Below, piece by piece: positions 25,599-33,489 of a stretch of 33,489 nt of DNA. The translations under genes were made by a program, and so were the position numbers. This DNA is from Aplysia californica (Eukaryota; Mollusca; Gastropoda; Aplysiida; Aplysiidae). Position 1 is the stretch's first letter. Each line of letters starts with the position of its first letter. The stretch is from contig NW_004797309.1 of the NCBI RefSeq assembly GCF_000002075.1, forward strand, positions 2,114,543-2,148,031. The letters run 5' to 3'. The notes beneath the pieces were generated by a model. That model searched no databases, was not told the origin of the DNA, and saw only the letters and a list, made by a program, of their open reading frames with translations.

Positions 25599-26954
25599 GT
25601 ACACACGATAGCTGTACCAAAAGACCAGTCTACCACAAAAAGTTATACGGTTGTCAGAAAATCTGCACCATAATTGCGCTGAAGGTGAAATGACCATGCT
25701 CATTACATAATACACTATGATTTTGATTTTATTTTCAACGCTAACCAGAGAGTGGATTGAGTGAAAAGGGAAATGCCTTCACTGGGAAATTCTGTAATAC
25801 AACCGGGTCCATAATGGCAGCTGAAGCTTCGTTTTTTTAACTTTAGGATTTACTGACGGTCCAGAAAGGGTTAGAAAAAAAGTCAATAGCCTGTTGAGTA
25901 GACACATTTGCCAGCTATTGTTCGCTTGATAACGACCATAAAAATTCTACCTTGAGGCACACTCGTTTTTGTTCGCACTCTCAGTGCCCGCACAGAAGAG
26001 AATGTGGTGCAAGTTTCACCAAAACATGATTCAGGACCAGAAGCATACCTCATTCAGACACACCAGTACATACTGTCAACGCCAAACACCCAGGAGAGAC
26101 TGAGAATGTGCAGGTGAATTTTAAATAAGAACGGGGAAGATTATTGCATCCTTTATTAAGAACGTTTAGTTCAGTAATGAAACTATTTTTTTCTTAATGG
26201 GCATGTTACTTTTTAAGCTGCATGATTTTGGGTTCATCAAGGCGTAATAAAGTTGTGCCCGAATGGTCTCCATACACTGAAAACCACGACATAATGTCAA
26301 TGAGTCATTAATTGCTCTATCTGGATTTATTGATGAGGGTGAGGTCACTTGCACTGCTGGTAAATGCCTAAAATTGCTTTCCAAATTCTAGAAATTGTTG
26401 GACGCTTCTGTGACACTGACATACAATATCAATGGTTCTGGTAGGATGGTGGCACGCGTCATACACCGATGGGGGTTCTTCGGTGGGTTGAAGATCGTTT
26501 TGTTGAGAAATCAGCAGTCGCAGCTCGGCTCACATTTGGGTACCTCCACAGCCTAGACCTCAGCCAGCTAGATTTTTCGTCTATAAGGATAACCGACGGA
26601 CAAAGTTTACTTTTAGAATCTCCGCGGTCTTAGGGTTATTGCGTCAAACCATGCCTAACGAATTCATGTCGACCAAAGACAAAGAGTGATCAAAGACTTT
26701 GTCTGTCTCGTAGAAGAATGCTTTTCATGTCTCAAACAATGCACTGAATACGCGATTTACGACGCACCAGCTTAAAATTGCATGACGTTACATGCTTCAA
26801 ATGTTGATTTTCTTCGATGCACCTGAATCTGCTATATGTGTGCAAATTTATCTGATTGTGTATTCATGGAGTTTTTTATTGTCGATCGTTTGGCAGACAT
26901 TTTGATTGTTTTTGGAACATACAGACATACATTACATGCACTTGTTAGTGAAAA
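25597..26954. other. Intergenic, nothing recognised
   Basis: No exon pair, promoter unit or known repeat was recognised. The stretch 26420-26600 is higher in GC but matches no family I can name. Confidence 0.4.
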
Positions 26955-27072
26955 CACACTCAGACACACACATACACACACACAATCACACACACACATT
27001 GACACACACACACACACACACATGCACGCACATACACATATATACACACACGTGCACGCACGCACACACATT
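26955..27072. repeat. (CA)n microsatellite, impure
   Basis: CA repeat with CATA, CACG and GACA interruptions. Confidence 0.93.
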
Positions 27073-27284
27073 TTATATACGTAAAATATAATATATACAT
27101 GCATGTACAACCGCTAATTTCTTTTTATGTGCTAATGATGCTGTTTTCAATATCCTGGATTACACACTCATTTTTATACTTATTATTTTTATAGAATTTT
27201 TTTTTACTGATTAATTAAACTGATAGATGAGTTTATTGATTGAGGAATGAATTTATGGATAAATTAGTGGATGGGCGGCTGGCT

Positions 27285-27378
27285 GGCTGGATGGATGGAT
27301 GGATGAATGGATGGATGGATGGATGGATTGATGGATGGATGGATGGATGGATGGATGGATGGATGGATGGATGGATGG

Positions 27379-27414
<36 letters not shown>
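27285..27414. repeat. (GGAT)n microsatellite
   Basis: About 32 GGAT units with a few single-base variants. Frames read Met-Asp-Gly-Trp or Ser-Ile-His-Pro repeats. Confidence 0.96.
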
Positions 27415-28739
27415 AACAAGGGTCCCCATTGAGTATAGAGTTGCCCTCTTCTGTGTCAGACAGAAAGATTAGTTCCAATAATTCTGGGCAAGCCAAAGGA
27501 TCTTAACCCTATCAGGGATTTGAATAAGAATTCACATAGCAAAAAAACGAGTGTCTTATTGGGCAAATTGCCCACCCACCTGTTTTCAAAAACCTATGCA
27601 GGGTTTTATTTTATACCCAAAAATGTAAAATATTTTTTATGCTTCTTTTTAAAAAAAACAACTGAATAAACGTCAAACTGAAAACAGAAATTAAAGTGCA
27701 TAGTTTTGTTTTGTTTTGCAAGAAAAAAGGTCTCGATAATATCTTCGTTTGTTGTAACTTGTTTGTTGTTTGTCACTAGTTTTCTTTTTGTTTAAAGATG
27801 TGGGAGATGGTGGTGTCCAATTATGACTGCTGTCCCTATTGTCGTTTCATTTGTGTCTAGATACAGAATAAGTAAATTGGAATTGGAATCCCATGGTCCC
27901 CTACACTAATTGCCATGAGAGGTCTTATTATACATTGCCAAAAGAGAATTTTTTAAAATTCTACTTTGTTCGATCTTCAAACTTCCTCCCGTGAGTCATT
28001 ACCTGTAATACCGGGACGTGTCATCTCTGACTCAGAGATTGACGTGTAATGATGCTCTCCTTCACGGTCGCGAGATGCCGTTGCATATTCTGCTATATCC
28101 AGGCCAGTCCATATTTTAATGTTTGTACAAGTACATTTATGTTACTCTTTGTCTTCCTTGTGAGTGAGTCATTATCGCGTTGGTTACAAATTGCGTCAAA
28201 TAACCAGAGAATGAATGACTGGGAAACGCGTCTTGCTCATACTGAGAGGTTTTGGTGAGTCAACCCAGAAGTCTCTCTCACACTCTCCCTATTCATAACT
28301 GTCGATTTTACTCTAGGGTTTTTAGATACATTTTTAATCAGTTAAATGCGTGTCGGGTCCCCTCATGCCTACTAATTAGCAATTTATCATTCATTATTCG
28401 AACGAGTTTCTGGGTGGTCCTTTGACAGCAATTAATAAATTTTCCTCAGCACCTCTGATCCGCTGAACCATTATGTTTGATTACGCCCAACATCCAAATG
28501 TATGAGCATATATGTGTTTGTATGAGCGCACATGCTATTATGTCCACTTTCGCGTACACTTGCCTTTGTGACTTTGGTTAAAATTCTTTGTGGTCTACCA
28601 TAAATATGTCATTCCTGTCAGTTATATTTGTCCTCTTCTTTTTCCATTGCACTACGGACACAAATGTCTTAATTTTACCTTTCTTTTTATTTACTTATAA
28701 ATTAGCTACCTTGTGGTATGTCATGAGTCTTGATACCCG
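27415..28739. other. Intergenic, nothing recognised
   Basis: Open frames of 60-70 residues here are hydrophobic AT-rich noise without initiation, splice or family support. Confidence 0.4.
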
Positions 28740-28940
28740 ATATCAACATTGGATGGTCATCTATATGGCAAAGTATATCAGACTTTAACGCCCCTTTCCA
28801 ACTGGACCAAGCAAGGTGGATTTGGAGCCTTGGAAGCCCTCTTAACAAGAATTATGCATCCATCCGGATTGGAACCCATGTCATAAACCCCCGCCCAGTG
28901 TTTGCCGCAAGGTTAACGGATCGCACACTGCAAATTCTGT
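28740..28940 (-). mobile_element. SINE-E, tRNA-headed repeat on the minus strand
   Basis: Read in reverse, GATCCGTTAACCTTGCGG (28905-28922) resembles an A box region and GGGTTCCAATCCGG (28864-28877) a B box, spaced as in a tRNA. A GGGCGTTAAAGTC stretch follows near 28783. The ends are approximate, and an open frame on the plus strand over it is a shadow. Confidence 0.5.
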
Positions 28941-28965
28941 GCAATAATGAATGCAGCTGGTGAGT

Positions 28966-29160
28966 TTTTTGTTTCTTTTCGTTGTTTTAGTAACAGTTTT
29001 GCGGCACTTGCAACCCAAATACGTAGCATAAATACCGAAGATTAGAGTTGTTACAAGAGAGTAAAAGACACAGAAAGGAGGAGGTGAAAAAAAAACGATA
29101 GATGTTTTATAGGAAAGAAGGAGCAAACTACACCAGACCACCCGCCGACCGCCTACTCGT
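28966..29160 (-). mobile_element. SINE-B copy 2
   Basis: In reverse it reads GGCGGGTGGTCTGGTG, GTTTGCTCCTTCTTTCC, CTCTTGTAACAACTCTAATC and GGGTTGCAAGTGCCGCAAAA with a CGAAAAGAAAC tail, matching the copy at 13697-13881 in order. It stands next to SINE-E and 130 bases from the proposed CRP4 TATA box. Confidence 0.6.
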
Positions 29161-29287
29161 GTGTTTGCGTACGAGAGTGAGTGACAAGAAAACCGGAAAA
29201 CTGTATGTGCAGCTATAATTTAGAGCAATCTTTGGAATCAGGGGAAATTACCCCTGTAACTTTTTGTTGAGGATTAACTAGAAAGGC

Positions 29288-29295
29288 TATATAAG
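29288..29295 (+). promoter_or_regulatory. TATA box of the proposed CRP4 promoter
   Basis: TATATAAG with CAGCTC starting 41 bases from its first base, matching the CRP2 promoter. A short leader exon and a GT donor follow. No other gene candidate lies between it and CRP4. Confidence 0.6.
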
Positions 29296-29317
29296 AAGAG
29301 ACTGCTAATTTCCCAAT

Positions 29318-29344
29318 AGACAGTCCTACAGCTCACCCCATAAG
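29318..29344 (+). other. Proposed untranslated first exon of CRP4
   Basis: The start is approximate. It includes CAGCTCACCCC and ends CATAAG before GTAACA at 29345. Its likely partner acceptor is at 30805-30806 (CCACAG) or 30842-30843 (CTTACAG), 46 or 9 bases before the CRP4 ATG. Confidence 0.45.
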
Positions 29345-30318
29345 GTAACATTTTCTGTTGTAAAATATAATAAGATTAACACTAAGTTTTTACTTCAAAA
29401 CAAAATGGCAAGCAGCGAACATATTATAGTGTTCTGATATTGGTAGCATTGGATCTAGTGTAGATGCGGTTACCTTTCTTGTTAGAAAAAGGCTCTTCAG
29501 GCCCTATATTTGATGCCTGATTACAAAGTATATAGTTATTTGCCATAATGTGAATGTTTATTTATTCTGTGATGTATTTAAGTTTTGTCCTTCCATTATT
29601 ATCGCCGTAAAAGTGCTTGTATTGATATCACTTTACTGAAAAACATTTTTTTAAAAACAAGACCTTACTATAACATTGTATTATTTTTATCACTGAGGAA
29701 AATTACGAAAGTAGAGATTGGAAGGTCACTACATATAAAAGCATTATTGTAACGATTTTCTCCCTAGGGCGGTCATGTGCTTCCTCTTACAATTATGCAC
29801 GACGAACATTTTAGGAGAAACTGAATAATGCATAACACGTCTATATTATTGTTGTGAGGTTTTGGTCATTAAGGCTCATAATCATAATGAAAACGTTTAA
29901 GATACGTCATGCTTTTTCCCTGCCAAACTTCACGTTTTCCAGCAAATGGTAATAGTTTTAATCGAGGACATTCGTAATAATGATTTCTGATGTAAATTTG
30001 AAAATCCCAAAGGAGAAGACCCGTAACAGAAATTTCGAATATTTAATCATAGAATATTTTTACGTCGATTCACGAAGATTTATGCAAGTAAATGAAAATG
30101 CACGAGGAAGGCTCTCAAAGTGCGTTGAACAAGAAAAGAGGATAACCTTCACAGTAGTGCTGTTTCCAGGTTTGGAAAAGTCTATTCCCAAAGTAGGTTT
30201 AAAAATGGGAGAAAATTACTTTCCAGTAAATTATCGCGGGGTCTCAAAAGAATTGCATTAGATCAAATCTTGTTGAAAATGCACTTTTATTGATTCGTCT
30301 TAGAGTGCATGTTATTTG

Positions 30319-30659
30319 TGGTAAGGCTACCAGACCAGTAGTAGTGAGGTTATAGGTTCGGTGGTTCGAGCTCCAGGCCTGACGTTTTGTTCTTGGGAAA
30401 GGCACTTTACTCGAATTTTCCTTACTTCAGCCAGGTGTGAATGGGTACCCGGCCATAAACAGCTGCAGACTTTGTCAGTATGTTAGTGTTTTAGTGCCTA
30501 TAAATGGCAGATTGCACTGTACACTTCCAAGAAAGTTGAGATTATTTCAGAATGCTATCAGATCTACTGGTGTAGTAGTGTGGATTGTAAATCGCATAGA
30601 GCTTGCTGTGGAGCGGAGATTTCAACTATACGAAATGCTATCTATTATCACTATTATTG

Positions 30660-30738
<79 letters not shown>

Positions 30739-30746
30739 CAAATTAA
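30319..30746 (+). mobile_element. SINE-C copy 2 with (ATT)n tail, just upstream of CRP4
   Basis: Same order of blocks as copy 1: GGTAAGGCTACCAGACC, GGTTCGAGCTCC, CTTGGGAAAGGCACTTTAC, GCCTATAAATGGC and GCATAGAGCTTGCTG, then GAAATGCTATCTATTAT and about 28 ATT units. TTATTTG at 30312-30318 and 30747-30753 is a likely target duplication. It ends about 50 bases before the CRP4 leader acceptor. Confidence 0.75.
30655..30740. repeat. (ATT)n tail of SINE-C copy 2
   Basis: Expanded ATT tail. It makes poly-Ile and poly-Tyr frames, one of which runs on into CRP4 exon 1 and should not be taken as its N terminus. Confidence 0.95.
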
Positions 30747-30852
30747 TTATTTGGTCGCCGTTGATGTGCATCATGATAAAGGTTCAACCATATGTTATAT
30801 CCACAGAAGCGACTATTTTGTCAGGCGAAAACCCCTCTTACAGACGTTCAAT

Positions 30853-31995
30853 ATGCAGAAGGTTGTACTGCTTCTGTGTTGTGCCCTTGTGGTAGTGAAC
30901 GCCATGTCGCCAGGAGAGAGCGGGCCCGGATACTGTAGGTCTGCCTGTGACACGTTTTTCTCTCAGTGCTACATGGCTGCCCGCAGTCGCTGCTTTGGCT
31001 TTGACCAGGCAAACTGTGAAGGGGTTAGTTCAGTTTTATTCTATTATTATTCCATTTTAGTTCTGAGTATCAAATCCATCGAGTTTCAGTCTAAGTTACG
31101 GAGCGGATGACACTTGCTGAAAGCAGCAACTTGGTTTCAAGGCTCCCCACTCTCTTACTTTCGTGCGGTCGGAGAGAGACGTTCAATTCGAAGGTCGTAA
31201 TACAAGTTACTACGTTTATAGCGCATATCACCATGATGGTTACCGGCATCATGAAAACGATTAAAGAAACTGTTTAAGTCGTTTCTGTACATTGTTTATA
31301 TGTTATTTTCAAACTTTTACCCTCTTAAGAATTAAGAAGCTGATCAATGTGCTCTGAGTCTTACATGCTCCCAAAGCTTTTACAAAACTAAACGATCTGT
31401 TCTAATATGCAATAAGATAATTAATATAAGGAACAAAATCTACAGTATGAATATAATATTGTTCTTTGAATAGTATCTATAGAACAGGACCAAAATTTAA
31501 CCTTAGACACTTCCCTGGAGGGAACATTTTCTTTTAATTTTATTTCACAAGGTTGTTCATAAGGAAACGTCTTTTTGTCCTCATCTATCCATTTTTTAGT
31601 TATTCTGTCAGTCTATCTGCTTCAGAGTGAGCTTTCTTGCTAATTAACTCTTGATATACTTGCTTTCATAGCCTTGTCTCCCCTTTTTTTTCTTCTACTC
31701 TAAAAAGTTTGATTTGTTGGTACTTTCCTCCACACAGTTCAAAGTTACTCTTCATGATTATACTCATAGTACCGTATTTTCACTCAGTGAAATATAAATA
31801 TTATGTCCAGTAAAGTTTTCACTCCGTTTTCAGAAATGCAAGTCTCTGACCTCCAGATGCCACGGTTCTTGCAGAGATAACGCACAGAGGATCAGAGATC
31901 ACTGCAGAAAGCATTGCAAAGGAGGGAAGTGCGAGTCGCTGAGCAAATGTCATAGCGATGTGTTCGAACCTTTTGTACCCCGTATTCCATTTTGA
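30853..31995 (+). CDS. CRP4: divergent secreted 12-cysteine protein, two coding exons (30853-31023, 31834-31995)
   Basis: Seen: the start chosen is MQKVVLLLCCALVVVNA, a compact signal peptide. A much longer open frame upstream is microsatellite read-through. Exon 1 (57 residues) ends CEG at a GTTAGT donor. Exon 2 follows TTTTCAG and adds 53 residues ending FVPRIPF, 110 in all. Mature cysteines are at 28, 32, 39, 47, 55, 59, 66, 70, 81, 85, 90 and 96, still 12, but the spacing in exon 1 (3-6-7-7) and at the end (4-5) differs from its paralogues. The block 3-6-3-10-3 around the junction is unchanged. Exon 2 is strongly basic, rich in K, R and H. The 810-base intron is phase 0 within C55-x3-C59. 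AATAAA is at 32146-32151. Promoter and leader exon are proposed at 29288-29344. It is the most diverged member, perhaps with a different target or pairing in the first half. Confidence 0.87.
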
Positions 31996-32145
31996 AAAGA
32001 AAATATCGTTAACCTTAGAAGGGAAACTGGTGCATTTTGTCTTTTGTTGCTTGTTTCCTTTTTGGATGATTCCATTCTTTCTTAATGTTCAGCTTGTACT
32101 GATGCGTTGGTACATCTTCTGTACACCTGTTGTTACTCCAGAGTA

Positions 32146-32151
32146 AATAAA
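32146..32151 (+). terminator. Polyadenylation signal of CRP4
   Basis: AATAAA 151 bases after the stop codon, followed by a TGTGTTG stretch. Confidence 0.65.
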
Positions 32152-32454
32152 TTCTTTCACTGTTTCCCATGTGTTGTTAATGTATGTTTTCAAATGTTCA
32201 ATAATATTAAGGTAACGTGTGTCTAAGAACTTCCAACATGTTTCACATACAGTTTTACTTTATGAAAACACACTTCCCATCAAGTTTTTGAATAAAAATA
32301 AACCTGTGAAATGAAATGCGAAGCCTGGACGTTTAGAGACATCCTCGAAAAGAATCGGAAAAGTCTGTTAGATTCAGGACGTATTTTTTACCCTTCTTTT
32401 AGAACTTCACAACACGTGCCGACGACTATGATGATGATGATGATGATGATGATG

Positions 32455-32531
<77 letters not shown>

Positions 32532-33190
32532 GATGACGACGACAGTGATGATGATTTTATTCAACAGTAGTAGTAAATACGGACCAAGAGTAAATGTGCG
32601 CAATTCCTAACGCACCTCAGCAAACGGTGCCAGACGGACAGAGGAAAAACTCAAGTGTACACAACAAATCTCTCCCAGAGCTCAGTAAATTGACAAACAT
32701 ACTCGTTTGCTCAGCGTGGGCCCGTTGAGTTATTTTCCTGGGTTCCGCAATGAATTGATGATCGCACGTTCACTTTTTTCTTGTATGTCGCACACCGTTC
32801 AGTCTGGCTGTACCCTTTCAGTGTAAGCTTCAGGAAAGACTCTTTTCCTTTCTACAAATAGTCGTTTATCTAGACGGAAACCTTTCCTGGACCTCATACA
32901 GCATTGTAGGTGAGATACTCTCGACAAGTATCAATGAAGGAATTGGATTCTTTAAACACTAGTTTCCTTTTGTTATGTCACAAACACCCATATCATCTGT
33001 CGACGATTAGATCTAGTCTGGGTATGAATCAATAATAAAGCAAATAACACGCAGTACGACTCATCATCTCGTCTACAGTGTCGATTGTAAATTGATGGTC
33101 ATGTAGGCTTGATAACTAGGATGGAAAGACACTAACACTTAATCTCCCGAGTCAGGACACCAAGATGGGAGGAAAAGAATTAAAGAGGAA
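32152..33190. other. Intergenic after CRP4
   Basis: Nothing recognised apart from the GAT tract at 32427-32535. Confidence 0.5.
32427..32535. repeat. (GAT)n microsatellite
   Basis: About 35 GAT units with one GAG and, near the end, GAA and GAC variants. Confidence 0.95.
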
Positions 33191-33196
33191 AAAACC

Positions 33197-33260
33197 CATA
33201 AAATCTGGCCGCCACAAGGGCGAAATTCTTAATTCCCACCCAAACCGGAAGCCACTCTCG
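33197..33260 (+). mobile_element. SINE-A 3' end fragment
   Basis: GGCCGCCACAAGGGCGAAAT and TTCCCACCCAAACCGG resemble the GGCCACCACCCGGGCAAAAT ... TTTCCTACCAAATG segment of SINE-A copy 1 (about 18939-18975). Only this piece is recognisable. Confidence 0.45.
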
Positions 33261-33326
33261 TCAGTATAAATATTGAGAGTACCATCATAAATGGTATGCA
33301 GTTGTCTGTCAGACAAAAGATGCTTC

Positions 33327-33489
33327 GGGGCTTTCGTGGCCTAGAGGTACGGTGTTCGCCTCTTTTTCAATAGGTCCCGGGTTCGAAACCTGAAAACGAC
33401 AAAAAAAATTCTCCCCAAAAACGTTATCTCTTTTCACCCCCTTTACTACTCTTTTGTCATGTTCTGTCGTCTGCTTTCCTCTCCATTTT
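33327..33489 (+). mobile_element. SINE-A copy 3, cut by the window end
   Basis: Head GGGGCTTTCGTGGCCTAGAGG and B box GGGTTCGAAACC, then CATGTTCTGTCGTCTGCTTTCC as in copy 1. It continues beyond 33489. Confidence 0.7.

Larger units (their letters stand above)
29345..30806 (+). other. Proposed CRP4 leader intron
   Basis: From GTAACA to CCACAG, or to 30843 if the second AG is used. It contains SINE-C copy 2 and one non-repetitive open frame (29980-30261, 93 codons) without any recognised domain, signal peptide or splice context. Confidence 0.4.

Noticed and set aside
28730-28963. 77-residue frame ending near C-x3-C and a GTGAGT-like donor
   Set aside because: Read on the other strand it is a tRNA-headed SINE. 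It has no signal peptide, and the CRP donor context (CL-x) is absent.
29980-30261. 93-codon open frame in the CRP4 leader intron
   Set aside because: No domain, signal peptide, splice or promoter support. Length alone is not enough in AT-rich DNA.
30580-30852. N-terminal extension of CRP4 through a poly-Tyr stretch
   Set aside because: It translates a SINE and its ATT tail. The internal ATG at 30853 gives a proper signal peptide and fits the paralogues.

Overview
The window looks like nuclear DNA of a metazoan, most likely a gastropod mollusc. It has short intron-containing genes, TATA promoters, AATAAA signals, very dense di-, tri- and tetranucleotide microsatellites, and several tRNA-headed SINE families. 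One SINE carries a GCACGTTAAAGATCCC-type core that I associate with molluscan SINEs. The species cannot be fixed from the sequence. A 100-N assembly gap lies at 15890-15989.

The main content is a head-to-tail cluster of four paralogous genes on the + strand, here called CRP1-4 (cysteine-rich protein). Each encodes a 110-115 residue secreted protein: a signal peptide and then 12 cysteines. Each has two coding exons split by a phase-0 intron at the equivalent position: CRP1 3113-3295 + 7270-7422, CRP2 17104-17286 + 17846-18001, CRP3 22308-22493 + 23992-24153, CRP4 30853-31023 + 31834-31995. The intron cuts inside a C-x3-C motif. The halves before and after it resemble each other (C-x3-C-x9/10-C-x3/5-C), so the protein appears to be an internal duplication of a two-helix cysteine hairpin. 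I recognise no named family. The function (defence, mucus, venom-like, structural or signalling) is open.

Each gene probably also has an untranslated first exon, because a 3' splice-site-like sequence lies just upstream of every ATG. For CRP2 and CRP4 the promoter and leader exon can be picked out at 11517-11599 and 29288-29344: TATA box, a CAGCTC motif exactly 41 bases from the start of the TATA box, and a GT donor. CRP2 would then have a 5.5-kb leader intron and CRP4 one of about 1.5 kb.

Everything else is intron or intergenic DNA filled with repeats. These include a 142-bp palindromic MITE with TTA duplications (775-916), five SINE groups, a decayed mariner-type transposon (about 16094-16757), a satellite-like array with a 144-bp period (about 13660-15889, running into the gap), and many microsatellites, several of which create long meaningless open frames. 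Layout: 1-3070 leader region with SINE-C and the MITE; 3113-7542 CRP1; 7543-11516 intergenic repeats; 11517-18050 CRP2 with satellite and mariner in its leader intron; 18051-22299 SINEs and microsatellites; 22308-24441 CRP3 with a SINE in its intron; 24442-29287 intergenic; 29288-32151 CRP4; 32152-33489 intergenic with a SINE cut by the window end.
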